From: Liolophura sinensis
Lineage: Eukaryota > Mollusca > Polyplacophora > Chitonida > Chitonidae
Assembly: GCF_032854445.1 (NCBI RefSeq)
Contig: NC_088304.1
Coordinates: 31,691,732-31,755,731 of the forward strand
Direction: 5' to 3'
Length of the DNA: 64,000 bases
A program made the translations under genes and the position numbers. Below the pieces are notes generated by a model. The model saw nothing but the letters and a program-made list of their open reading frames with translations, ran no database searches and had not been told where the DNA came from. Each line of letters opens with the position of its first letter. Within the stretch, counting starts at the first letter, position 1. Shown here one piece after another: positions 39,001-54,000 of the stretch.

Positions 39001-42000
39001 GAATCTCTCCAACACTCCCTGTAAAGTCAAAATAATAGAATTGAGATCAATAAAATAATGATAAAACTCAAGATAAGTAATCAAACAAAATTTTTCTATT
39101 TTTGTTACTTGCTGATTTAGCCATCTACCAAATACAGTTCAACACTTTACATATTTTAGCACAAATTTTGGGACCTAAGATGAATGTCCAAACTAGATCA
39201 ACTTTATTTTGTGCTTTACTGGCAAGCAGAAACTAAAATATCCAAAAATGGAATATAAGTAAAATTGAAAATCCAGCTTATGTTTTGTCCAATTTTAATG
39301 TCCTTATGATTTTACGTTTTTTTAAGGCTTTTCAATCATGTAAATATGTCTTTCACAGGAACAATTTCTGTGGCAGTCCACAATTCTCACAAATCTGGTG
39401 ATTTTCAGTTTTCTTTTACATTAATTCTCTCCTCCAACATTGAGAAAAGATACATTCTGCCAGTAAAACAAAAATTTTAATTCTTGTGGCCTTCTTAGTA
39501 TTATTTGTCTTCATATTTTTAGCTACATTACAACAGAGTTTATGGTAAAATGGTCCTGATGGCATCATTTTAGTGCTACCTCCCTGAAACATTATGCTGG
39601 ATATGTCAGGAAAATTTTTTCATTAACACTGATAATGTACACAGAAGATGTTTACCGTTACTCCAAAATCAGGAGAAGTTGAACTCCAGATGGCTCCAAT
39701 ACTGGCTGCTGCTAACATGGCAAATACAGTCTCACAGATGTTAGGGATGTAGCCTGGAAAAAGACGCTGTATCATTATAGCCTTCTCTGATGACACACAG
39801 AGGAAAACATACAGTCTCACAGATGTTAGGGATGCAGCCTGGAAAAAGATGCTGTATTATTATAACCTTTTGTAATGACACACAGAGGAAAACATACAGT
39901 CTCACAGATGTTAGGGATGTAGCCTGGAAAAAGACCCTGTATTATTATAGCCTTCTGTGATGACACACAGAGGAAAACATAAAGTCTCACAGATGTTAGG
40001 GATGTAGCCTGGAAAAAGGTGCTGTATTCTATAGCCTTCTCTGATGACACACAGAGGAAAACATACTGTCGCACAGATGTTAGGGATGTAGCCTGGAAAA
40101 AGACCCTGTATTATTATAGCCTTCTCTGATGACACACAGAGGAAAACATACAGTCTCACAGATGTTAGGTATGTAGCCTGGAAAAAGACCCTGTATTATT
40201 ACAACCTTCTCTGGTGACACACAGAGGAAAACATAAAGTCTCACAGATGTTAGGTATGTAGCCTGGAAAAAGACACTATATCATTATAGCCTTCTCTGAT
40301 GACACACAGAGGAAAACATACAGTCTCACAGATGTTAGGGATGCAGCCTGGAAAAAGACCCTGTATTATTATAACCTTTTGTGATGACACACAGAGGAAA
40401 ACATACAGTCTCACAGATGTTAGGGATGTAGCCTGGAAAAAGATGCTGTATTATTATAGCCTTCTCTGATGACACACAGAGGAAAACATACTGTCTCACA
40501 GATGTTAGGGATGTAGCCTGGAAAAAGGTGCTGTATTATTATAGCCTTCTCTGATGACACACAGAGGAAAACATACTGTCGCACAGATGTTAGGGATGTA
40601 GCCTGGAAAAAGACCCTGTATTATTATAGCCTTCTCTGATGACACACAGAGGAAAACATACTGTCTCACAGATGTTAGGGATGTAGCCTGGAAAAAGGTG
40701 CTGTATTATTATAGCCTTCTCTGATGACACACAGAGGAAAACATACTGTCTCACAGATGTTAGGGATGTAGCCTGGAAAAAGGTGCTGTATTATTATAGC
40801 CTTCTCTGATGACACACAGAGGAAAACATACTGTCGCACAGATGTTAGGGATGTAGCCTGGAAAAAGGTGCTGTATTATTATAGCCTTCTCTGGTGACAC
40901 ACAGAGGAAAACATACTGTCGCACAGATGTTAGGGATGTAGCCTGGAAAAAGACCCTGTATTATTATAGCCTTCTCTGATGACACACGGAGGAAAACATA
41001 CTGTCTCACAGATGTTAGGGATGTAGCCTGGAAAAAGACCCTGTATTATTATAGCCTTTTCTGATGACACACAGAGGAAAACATACAGTCTCAAAGATGT
41101 TAGGGATGTAGCCTGGAAAAAGGTGCTGTATTATTATAGCCTTCTCTGGTGACACACAGAGGAAAACATACTGTCGCACAGATGTTAGGGATGTAGCCTG
41201 GAAAAAGACCCTGTATTATTATAGCCTTCTGTGATGACACACAGAGGAAAACATACAATCTCACAGATGTTAGGTATGTAGCCTGGAAAAAGACGCTGTA
41301 TTATTATAACCTTCTCTGATGACACACACAGGAAAACATACTGTCTCACAGATGTTAGGGATGTAGCCTGGAAAAAGACGCTGTATCATTATAGCCTTCT
41401 CTGATGACACACAGAGGAAAACATAAAGTCTCACAGATGTTAGGGATGTAGCCTGGAAAAAGATGCTGTATTATTATAACCTTCTCTGGTGACACACAGA
41501 GGAAAACAAAGTCTCACAGATGTTAGGGATGCAGCCTGGAAAAAGATGCTGTATTATTATAGCCTTCTCTGGTGACACACAGAGGAAAACATACTGTCGC
41601 ACAGATGTTAGGGATGTAGCCTGGAAAAAGATGCTGTATTATTATAACCTTCTCTGATGACACACAGAGGAAAACACAGCAAATCAGAGAGCAATTATTA
41701 CTGGTACCCACGACTGAAGAAGAAATTCCCAAAAAAAAAAAAAAAAAAAAACAAAGGTATTCTGTTGCATATGTAGAATCTGACAGTTTTCAAAATATAT
41801 TTAACTTTTTACAATAACTTCTCTTTAAATGTTAAAGTCTAGTCTTTGAATTCTCAGTTGAATATGTCACACATTCACATATATGTACACTGCTTTCACT
41901 TCATATTCAACACTGTTTTGATTGCACAGCAGTACAATCTTCTAGTTGATGTACAACTCGAATTACTTGATTCCTATTTATCTGATTTGTATTTGACACC

Positions 42001-45000
42001 ATACTCAAGAATGTTTCACTTATATGACGACAGCCAGCATTACGGCAGGAGGAAACAGGGCAGGAGGAAACAGGGCAGAGCCCACGCAGGGCTGTCAACT
42101 ACAGCCATCTACCTGTCCCCATCCATCTGGTTTTTAGAAAGTCTATTCTATTCCAGCCCTACCGATCACCATTGTCACATTTTGCTAACGTTATTTCAGT
42201 TTGGCAAAATTATTTTCCGTCAACATCGCCACCTTGGCAAAGCCATATTTGTCTACCGCGTTACAAGAGTATCTGGATTCAATAACATTTTCCTCTTAAT
42301 TCAATATTCTGTCGGGACCGGGACTTCTCACAGTCGATCATCAAAATGAAACTAACAGTTCAGTCTGTACTTGTGTACGCATGCACTTCCCATTCAAGGG
42401 AAACAACTGAGGAAATGTGTGTCTTGAGTTGCTCCCCTTTACACCTGTGATGCCACTCATTCGCATACAAGGGGGAAAAGTTAGCAATGCAGGTCTAAAG
42501 CTGTACATTTTTGGGCTGTGCATTTGGTCTCGGAATTGAAAGCGCAATTACGATAGGTTCGCTGACGACAACCTTGTCCACTAAATGACGTCTTGTCTTA
42601 ACAGTGTTGACTTGTTTGGGCCGAAAATGACAAAGTTTTGCAATAACATTTTGATTATGGAAACGCCACGTAAATATGCAAATTTCACAAATATAGATAT
42701 GCATGAATATTGACTTAAACATGACTGTAAACTTATTGAACCTACCTGTCGATGTGACAGGTGAATTTTTTTCTGTTCTGTCTGCCTGTCGCTGATAGGC
42801 AGGAGGACTGAACCCCATTATTCAGCTGTGGCAAGAAAAACAGTTTTTAATAGCTGAATGAGCCAACAGGTAATCCCTACAGCAAACAGATACAGGTATA
42901 TAACCATTATCACTCACCCACAACTCTGTCTCCTCTCCTCACTCCTATCTTCTTCATGGCCGCCGCGTATCGTGCTACGTGTTGCCGTAGCTCTCTAAAG
43001 GTCACCTGTCTGATGCTCTTCTGTTTCTCACCTGGAAAAAAAAACAAAGGTGAAAGTTCAAACATATGATTTAGAAGAACGAAAATGACCTCCTCGTTCA
43101 TTTCACTTCATAAACTGATAGCACTGATCTCTGTGCATCATCTTATACAGGCAATGCAACTAATGTACAAGAATAAAGCCACTAATTATTGTACTTATGT
43201 ACTTTACATATTATACCTACTAAGATAGCATGAGAAGCGTACATACATGTATATGTTCAAACACCTGGAAAGCTGATTGAGGGTAAGCTGATCTGCAGGC
43301 AAAGACGATCTGCCTCGTAAGGCCAATCAGAAAATGAAGAGCAAGTAGGGTTGTGTCTTCAGAGAAAATGATATGGTCTTTATCATTTGTCACAGAGAAT
43401 CAATTTTCGACAAGCAGGAAACAAAATGTTATTATTTAAAAATACCATTCAGATGAAACTGTTTAGCTGTATTTTTCTTTATTGAGTTGACATATTCTAG
43501 GAAAAGCTCATAAAACCAGTATGGATACGACATACTCTTTCAGACACGGCGATCTTCTGCTATACAGTTATTACCTGAGGCATACAGAGCAATTCTGTCG
43601 TCATCATATCTCAGAAGATTTTCCGCAAAGTTCAGCCTGGAACCACGAAACCATTCAGGGACATCTGTGATGTTCTTGGTTCGGTCAATAATCTTTAAAT
43701 TAATCAAAAAAGAGACAAAACCTTAAATCTTTAAATTAAAAAAATTAAATCAAAATTTTCAAATTTGCTCACACCTTTGGACTCCGGGCAATGAACATCA
43801 ATATAACCTATTTCTAGAAGAAAAAACAAACAAAAGGAACGAAAAAATGAAGTTCTGTCTAAATCATTTTCATAAATTTCAATCAATACTGGAAGCCTAT
43901 AAAATAACAGCCAAATCTGTTGTGATATACTCACTATTGAACTGATTATTAATGCTGACTGCACATTTTATTAGATGTATGTGTAAAAAGGAAAGTTCCT
44001 TCCATACTACTACGAACACTATACAGTTTAGATGTATGTGTAAAAAGGAAAGTTCCTTCCATACTACTACGAACACTATACAGCACAGATGTATGTGTAA
44101 AAAGGAAAGTTCCTTCTATACTACTACGAACACCATACAGTATAGATATATGTGTAAAATGTAAAATTCCTTCTATACTACTGCGAACACTATACAGCAA
44201 AGATGTATGTGTAAAATGTAAAATTCCTTCCATACTACTACGAACACTATACAGTACAGATGTATGTGTAAAATGGAAAGCTCCTACCATACTACTACAA
44301 ACACTATACAGTATAGATGTATGTGTAAAAAGGAAAGTTCCTTCCATACTACTACGAACACTATACAGCATAGATGTAGTTGTAAAACATAAAAGCTCCT
44401 TTCATACTACTGCGAATACTATACTGCACAGATGTATGTGTAAAATGGAAAGTTCCTTCCATACTACCATGAACACTACACAGCACAGATGTATGTGTAA
44501 AATGGAAAGCTCCTTCCATACTACTACAAACACTATACAGTATAGATATATGTGTAAAATGGAAAGCTCCTTCCATACTACTACGAACACTATACAGCAC
44601 AGATGTATGTGTAAAAAGGAAAGTTCCTTCCATACTACTACGAACACTATACAGCATAGATGTAGTTGTAAAACAGGAAAGCTCCTTCCATACTACTGCG
44701 AATACTATACTGCACAGATGTATGTGTAAAATGGAAAGCTCCTTCCATACTACCATGAACACTACACAGCACAGATGTATGTGTAAAATGGAAAGCTCCT
44801 TCCATACTACTACGAACACTATACAGTATAGATGTATGTGTAAAATGGGACTACTATGAACACTATACAGCAAAGATGTATGTGTAAAATGTAAAATTCC
44901 TTCCATACTACTATGAACACTATACAGTATAGATGTATGTGTAAAAAAGGAAAGTTCCTTCCATACTACTACGAACACTATACAGCACAGATGTATGTGT

Positions 45001-48000
45001 AAAATTCCTTCCATACTACTACGAACACTATACAGTATAGATGTATGTGTAAAATGGAAAGCTCCTTCCATACTACTACGAACACTATACAGCATAGATA
45101 TATGTGTAAAATGTAAAATTCCTTCTATACTACTGCGAACACTATACTGCACTGATGTATGTGTAAAATGGAAAGTTCCTTCCATACTACTACAAACACT
45201 ATACAGTATAGATGCATGTGTAAAATGGAAAGCTCCTTCCATACTACAATGAACACTATACAGTATAGATGTATGTGTAAAATGGAAAGTTCCTTCCATA
45301 CTACTACGAACACTATACAGCAAAGATATATGTGTAAAATGGAAAGTTCCTGCCATACTACCACGAACACTATACAGCATAGATGTATGTGTAAAATGGA
45401 AAGTTCCTTCCATTATATATTATTAGTAATATAAGCCTGATTCAACCACCCAGAATGAAATTACAGTATTCAAATCTCATCAGTACAAATACTTACATTT
45501 TTCAACACTTTAAATGGCTCTATTCATTATTTATTTCATTGGTGTTTTACACTGTATTTAACAATATTTCTCTTATACAACGGCGACCAGCATTATGGTG
45601 GGAGAAAACCGGGGAAACCCACGACCATCCGCAGACTGATAAAGACCTTCCCACGTACTGCCAGAGAGGAAGCTAGCATGAACTGGACTTGAACTCACAG
45701 CGACCGCATTGGTAGGAGGCTCTAGTCCTGGGTCATTGCACCTTTTTGGCGCGTTCCCCTCTCGGCCACTGAGGCCCCCTACATGGCTCTAATAATAAGC
45801 TATACTTTTGTAAAGCTGACTTTAAAGGGTAATACCAAAGATATTTGGCCAAAAATCCTTACTTGCTAATCAAGCCAAAGTTTCTGTATTTAACAAAAAG
45901 ATGTTCAGGTGAACATAACATACACCCAAACAAATGGATTTGTTTGAAATGTATAAAAGAATACCAGCAAAATTGTGGTTAGCATAACCCCTGAGGGGAA
46001 TCTTCATGTGTGTCGATGACACGTATGTGGTTACCATGACAACTGCAAAAGTCAACAAACGGGTGCACCATAAATGAAAACTTTATGTGGAACACAGTTA
46101 GTGTTGTAGCCGAGATATAAAATCTATAAATTTCTAGTTATATAGTATGTTCAAGGAAAACAGCTACCTGGTTACCACAACAACTGCAAAAATGGACAAA
46201 GGTAGCTGTGACAGATCATCCTTTGTGTATCTATATATCCACCCAAAATTATAACTCTGTGTGGACAACAGTTGCAGTTGTAACCTGGCGACGAGATTGT
46301 ATCTATTCAGATAGTATATATCACGAAAATAGGTATCTGGTTACCATAACAAAGTGACACATCATCATCTGGTGATGTATGCATCCACCCAAAATGTAAA
46401 CTCTACGCGGAAAAAGGACTTATGTCAGACGCGACACATTGTCATCTGGGTATCTATGTATCCACCAAAAATTACAACTGTGTTGAAAACTGTGGGAGTT
46501 ATAGCCCGGACGTGGACACAGATGGACAAATATCGCTATAACATAATACGCTCCGCCTATTAACGAGGACATATAAAAACATCTCAATTATTGTCTTTCA
46601 GTAAATATCAGACTCATACCTTAAAATTCATTGTGTTAAAAGGACTCTAAATTTCGATGAAATTGTAATGCGATTGGTTTTATAAATTTTAGGAGCTTTA
46701 TTACTTATTTTGAACGGAAACATGCACGTAGATGGGGCCGAGATTTTGTGAAATGTAATTAATTGGGGTATTCTAGGAAAGCAGCAAAACATTTTAGTTT
46801 ATTTATTTGGCTAAAAAAAATCTAGTAAAGCCTCTTTAAACAAGACAAATACAAAATATGAAGACGAAAACAATGTTACCTGATTGAATGGCTGTGAATG
46901 CACCACACCAACAAAGTCCCATACCTCCTCCCAGAATTCTGGGTAATTGTCACATGACCACTGATGGAAGCCTTCATACTCATCTATCAACAGAATAATA
47001 CAAATAATGTACACACAAAGGGCTTTCAGTAACTACCAACCAGAGAATTAAATTACCCTGAATGACCTAAAATGTCGTCCACAAAAGTGTATTTTTGGAG
47101 GCAAATACATGTTACAAAATACTATTTTTGGTGCTTACTATTTTCCAGTAGAATATCACCCCATGTCCCAAGCAAACCTCAAAACACCTTTCTAAAATCA
47201 ATAGAATTCTCAGAATCAGGAAAAAGGCAATTCAGAGAATCCCACCAGTCCGCCTCCTATAGCATTCAACTAGACAATGGAATCAGAATAAAGATAAAAG
47301 TTGTAAGATGCAGTGGTGGTAAAGACATCACTGTGGGGGAGTTCGTGCACAAAATTGAGATGCAAATTGTTAACTGCATGCGGCAATCCATGAACAATTC
47401 CAATGCTGTGAAAGCCTGAGTAAATGTTGAGCTATGGTAGCAAAAAAACTTCATTGTGGGGTGTTTGGGTACCAACTCCCTGCAGTGCTCTTTGATATGC
47501 AAATTGCTTCCCATGCTTGGCTATCCTTGTACTATGGGTGGTCATTGTAGCCCTGTGATTGGTTGAGGAAATACTCAGCTGACATCAGTCACTCTCTGTG
47601 TGGATGGTTTAAACATTCCATCACAGTACAGGAGGGCACATGCATCAGCCAGTGTCATAAGCTCCTAGTACTAATACAGATGTGGAAAGCTTTCCGTAGA
47701 TACTGTGTATACACAAATGAACATATATTCTTACACTCTACAAATCTAGTAAAGTAGCTAGGGAGACAAATAGTTTATCTAAATAAGTAATTGCACAACA
47801 AACTTTAGCCCTACATCAAAGGCTTGTAGAAATCTGTGTTTACAGGGAACAGAATGAAGTCAATCTGAATGTGTGCATGATGTGTGTAAAACAGGAAAAT
47901 GGTAAAATCGCCAGATGAACCCAATACCCTTGTTCTCCTACGTGTAGGTATGCATGTGCATAAAAAAATTTCAATTAAAATCATTAAAAAAACATTCACA

Positions 48001-51000
48001 AAGCCTACAAAACTAAAACCAATAAAACAATGCAACCTTCCATCAACAGGCCATTTGTAGATGTACACAGGTGAACGGAAATATAAAAATAAAACACATT
48101 CAAATACACAATACACTAAGTCCTGAATTTTATAATTTATGGTAATTAATATGCAGACAAGGCATCAAAAATGGAACATCCCCCATGGGTCATGTTGCCT
48201 TGAAATGTATGCAAACCCTCAGCTCTATATATGCAGTACCTCTTGGGATACCACTCCTAACATTTACTTTAACACTGACTCGAATTTTGTAATTTATTGT
48301 AATAAATATGCACACACCATATCAACAATGAAACATCCCCCTCGTGTTATTGTGCTTGACATGTATAGAAAAGCATAGCTCAATACATGCAGTAGTGGTA
48401 CTTAATATACGGGTTCCCCTCCGTTCGTAAGTGGAAAGGTCTGTCAGCAACCTGCGGACGATCATGGGTATACCCCAGGCTCTGACCGGTTTCCTCCAAA
48501 CACAATGTTGGCCGACGTCGTATAAATGAAATATTCTTGAGTACGGCGTAAAACCGATCAAATAAATAAATATATAATATACTGGATACCACCCCTAGCA
48601 TTAAATCAACACTGCTTTAGCTGTTACATGTTCATGTATTAAGACATTCTGAGATACATGTAAATCTCTCTTGGTACAAAAATACAGGCAAACTAATGAA
48701 TAATTATATGTAATTACTTATGCATTCAAAAATTCATCATAAAAATTGTACTGTAAAGAATAAACTGGGCCATGAACATTTGATTTTAATGTATGTCAAT
48801 TTTAGGAGCAGGCATCATGCTGACCGATGTACATACATGACTGTATAAACAGTTGTTTGTGACAACAGATGAGCAAAATATTGACTTAGCCACGCACAGC
48901 TGTGTGAACTGACACTCAATCCTTTAAAAGCTGTGTTGACAGTGTGATGGCCAGATGTGATATGATTGGTCTAAACTGGGTGGGTGTGTAGGGTCACTTT
49001 ACATAGGGTCAGCATGGGGCACCTGTCTGAATCAATGCTAAGACCCAATTTGCTCACTGACACATACAGACATGAACACAGAAATAAAGTTTTAAACATT
49101 TATATTGGTCGCTCAAGATTTGCTTAATTCTACAAGACTAATCCTGTGAACTAAATCTACCGCTGTTGACAAATTTTTTGCGAGTACATGGCATGTTCAC
49201 TTTCCAAATCTACTCAATACTTTTTGTCATTAATCACTGATCAGCTTATAATCAATATTAATCAAGCTGAACCATTACAGAAGGGTATCTACTCCATAAA
49301 TTCATTTCCTTTATTTATCTGTTTGATATTTAACACTGTACTCCAGAATTTTCCCTTTTTTGTGGCAGTAAGGTTTATGAGTTCAGGTTTATGGAAGTTC
49401 CCGGAATCAAAAACCTCATGGCTGCAGAAGGCTAACATTGTATCCATCAGTATTTTTAGAAATACCTGAACCAACTCTGTCTCTCCAACAGACATGCATT
49501 CCCATTCAATTTAATAATGCACTGATTAACAGATGTCTGATTCTGCTTAATGGTTTGGTCATGAATTTCCGTAGATGTATTGTTCACATTTTATAATAGT
49601 GGACAGGGATTAAGCTCTTTAACCCAGGCTATACCTGTACATGGATGCCCTGGCTGGGTGATATATAATAGCAGAGAGAGATTAAGCTTTCTAACCCAGG
49701 CTATACCTGTACATGGATGCCCTGGCTGCATGATATATAATAGCAGAGAGAGATTAAGCTTTCTAACCCAGGCTATACCTGTACATGGATGCCCTGGCTG
49801 CATGATATATAATAGCAGACAGAGATTAAGCTTTCTAACCCAGGCTACACCAGTACATGGATCCACTGGCTGGGTGATATATAATAGCAGACAGAGATTA
49901 AGCTTTCTAACAGAGGCTATACCAGTACATGGATGCCCTGGCTGCATGATATATAATAGCAGAGAGAGATTAAGCTTTCTAACCCAGGCTATACCAGTAC
50001 ATGGATGCCCTGGCTGCATGATATATAATAGCAGAGAGAGATTAAGCTTTCTAACCCAGGCTATACCTGTACATGGATGCCCTGGCTGCATGATATATAA
50101 TAGCAGACAGAGATTAAGCTTTCTAACCCAGGCTATACCAGTACATGGATGCCCTGGCTGCATGATATATAATAGCAGACAGAGATTAAGCTTTCTAACC
50201 CAGGCTATACCAGTACATGGATGCACTGACTGGGTGATATATAATAGCAGACAGAGATTAAGCTTTCTAACCCAGGCTACACCTGTACATGGATGCACTG
50301 GCTGGGTGATATATAATAGCAGACAGAGATTAAGCTTTCTAACCCAGGCTATACCTGTACATGGATGCCCTGGCTGGGTGATATATAATAGCAGAGAGAG
50401 GTTAAGCTTTCTAACCCAGGCTATACCAGTACATGGATGCACTGGCTGGGTGATATATAATAACAGACAGAGATTAAGCTTTCTAACCCAGGCTATACCT
50501 GTACATGGATGCCCTGGCTGGGTGATATATAATAACAGACAGAGATTAAGCTTTCTAACCCAGGCTATACCTGTACATGGATGCCCTGGCTGGGTGATAT
50601 ATAATAACAGACAGAGATTAAGCTTTCTAACCCAGGCTATACCTGTACATGGATGCCCTGGCTGGGTGATATATAATAGCAGACAGAGATTAAGCTTTCT
50701 AACCCAGGCTATACCTGTACATGGATGCCCTGGCTGGGTGATATATAATAGCAGACAGAGATTAAGCTTTCTAACCCAGGCTATACCAGTACATGGATGC
50801 CCTGGCTGGGTGATATATAATAACAGACAGAGATTAAGCTTTCTAACCCAGGCTATACCAGTACATGGATGCCCTGGCTGGGTGATATATAATAACAGAC
50901 AGAGATTAAGCTTTCTAACCCAGGCTATACCTGTACATGGATGCACTGGCTGGGTGATATATAATAGCAGACAGAGATTAAGCTTTCTAACCCAGGCTAT

Positions 51001-54000
51001 ACCTGTACATGGATGCCTTGGCTGGGTGATATATAATAGCAGACAGAGATTAAGCTTTCTAACCCAGGCTATACCTGTACATGGATGCCCTGGCTGGGTG
51101 ATATATAATAACAGACAGACATTAAGCTTTCTAACCCAGGCTATACCTGTACATGGATGTACTGGCTGGGTGATATATAATAGCAGACAGAGATTAATCT
51201 TTCTAACCCAGGCTATACCAGTACATGGATGCACTGGCTGGGTGATATATAATAACAGACAGAGATTAAGCTTTCTAACCCAGGCTATACCTGTACATGG
51301 ATGCACTGGCTGGGTGATATATAATAGCAGACAGAGATTAAGCTTTCTAACCCAGGCTATACCAGTACATGGATGCACTGGCTGGGTGATATATAATAAC
51401 AGACAGACATTAAGCTTTCTAACCCAGGCTATACCAGTACATGGATGACCTGGCTGGGTGATATATAAAAGCAGACAGAGATTAAGCTTTATAACCCAGG
51501 CTATACCAGTACATGGATGCACTGGCTGGGTAATATATAATAGCAGAGAGAGATTAAGCTTTCTAACCCAGGCTATACCAGTACATGGATGCACTGACTG
51601 CATGATATATAATAGCAGAGAGAGATTAAGCTTTCTAACCCAGGCTATACCTGTACATGGATGCACTGGCTGGGTGATATATAATAGCAGACAGAGATTA
51701 AGCTTTCTAACCCAGGCTACACCTGTACATGGATGCACTGGCTGAGTGATATATAATAGCAGACAGAGATTAAGCTTTCTAACCCAGGCTATACCTGTAC
51801 ATGGATGCACTGGCTGAGTGATATATAATAGCAGAGAGATTAAGCTTTCTAACCCAGGCTATACCTGTACATGGATGCCCTGGCTGGGTGATATATAACA
51901 GCAGAGAGAGATTAAGCTTTCTAACCCAGGCTATACCAGTACATGGATGCACTGGCTGAGTGATATATAATAGCAGAGAGATTAAGCTTTCTAACCCAGG
52001 CTATACCTGTACATGGATGCCCTGGCTGGGTGATATACAATAGCAGACAGAGATTAAGCTTTCTAACCCAGGCTACACCTGTACATGGATGCACTGGCTG
52101 AGTGATATATAATAGCAGAGAGATTAAGCTTTCTAACCCAGGCTATACCTGTACATGGATGCACTGGCTGGGTGATATATAATAGCCGACAGAGATTAAG
52201 CTTTCTAACCCAGGCTATACCTGTACATGGATGCACTGGCTGGGTGATATATAATAGCAGACAGAGATTAAGCTTTCTAACCCAGGCTATACCTGTACAT
52301 GGATGCCTTGGCTAGGTGATATATAATAGCAGAGAGAGGTTAAGCTTTCTAACCCAGGCTATACCTGTACATGGATGCACTGACTGCATGATATATAATA
52401 GCAGAGAGAAATTAAGCTTTCTAACCCAGGCTATACCAGTACATGGATGCCCTGGCTGGGTGATATATAATACCGCACAGAGATTAAGCTTTCTAACCCA
52501 GGCTATACCAGTACATGGACGCTCTGGCTGGGTGATATATAATAGCAGACAGAGATTAAGCTTTCTAACCCAGGCTATACCAGTACTGGGTGATATATAA
52601 TAGCAGAGAGAGGTTAAGCTTTCTAACCCAGGCTATACCTGTACATGGATGCACTGGCTGGGTGATATATAATAGCCGACAGAGATTAAGCTTTCTAACC
52701 CAGGCTATACCAGTACATGGATGTCCTGGCTGGGTGATATATAATAGCAGACAGAGATTAAGCTTTCTAACCCAGGCTATACCAGTACATGGATGCACTG
52801 GCTGCATGATATATAATAGCAGACAGAGATTAAGCTTTCTAACCCAGGCTATACCAGTACTGGGTGATATATAATAGCAGAGAGAGGTTAAGCTTTCTAA
52901 CCCAGGCTATACCTGTACATGGATGCACTGGCTGGGTGATATATAATAGCAGACAGAGATTAAGCTTTCTAACCCAGGCTATACCTGTACATGGATGCAC
53001 TGGCTGGGTGATATATAATACCAGACAGAGATTAAGCTTTCTAACCCAGGCTATACCTGTACATGGATGCACTGGCTTGGTGATATATAACAGCAGACAG
53101 AGATTAAGCTTTCTAACCCAGGCTATACCAGTACATGGATGTCCTGGCTGGGTGATATATAATAGCAGACAGAGATTAAGCTTTCTAACCCAGGCTATAC
53201 CAGTACATGGATGCACTGCCTGCATGATATATAATAGCAGACAGATTAAGCTTTCTAACCCAGGCTATACCTGTACTGGGTGATATATAATAGCAGAGAG
53301 AGGTTAAGCTTTCTAACCCAGGCTATACCTGTACATGGATGCACTGGCTGGGTGATATATAATAGCAGACAGAGATTAAGCTTTCTAACCCAGGCTATAC
53401 CAGTACATGGATGCACTGACTGCATGATATATAATAACAGACAGACATTAAGCTTTCTAACCCAGGCTATACCAGTACATGGATGACCTGGCTGGGTGAT
53501 ATATAAAAGCAGACAGAGATTAAGCTTTATAACCCAGGCTATACCAGTACATGGATGCACTGGCTGGGTAATATATAATAGCAGAGAGAGATTAAGCTTT
53601 CTAACCCAGGCTATACCTGTACATGGATGCACTGACTGCATGATATATAATAGCAGAGAGAGATTAAGCTTTCTAACCCAGGCTATACCTGTACATGGAT
53701 GCACTGGCTGGGTGATATATAATAGCAGACAGAGATTAAGCTTTCTAACCCAGGCTACACCTGTACATGGATGCACTGGCTGAGTGATATATAATAGCAG
53801 ACAGAGATTAAGCTTTCTAACCCAGGCTATACCAGTACATGGATGCACTGGCTGAGTGATATATAATAGCAGAGAGATTAAGCTTTCTAACCCAGGCTAT
53901 ACCTGTACATGGATGCCCTGGCTGGGTGATATATAACAGCAGAGAGAGATTAAGCTTTCTAACCCAGGCTATACCAGTACATGGATGCACTGGCTGAGTG

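Noticed and set aside
44361-45413. 350-codon frame with a 20-residue repeat
   Set aside because: Explained by the 60-bp array in AACS intron 2.
49591-51810. 739-codon minus frame and 622-codon plus frame
   Set aside because: Same array and same explanation; mutually overlapping on opposite strands, inside AACS intron 1.
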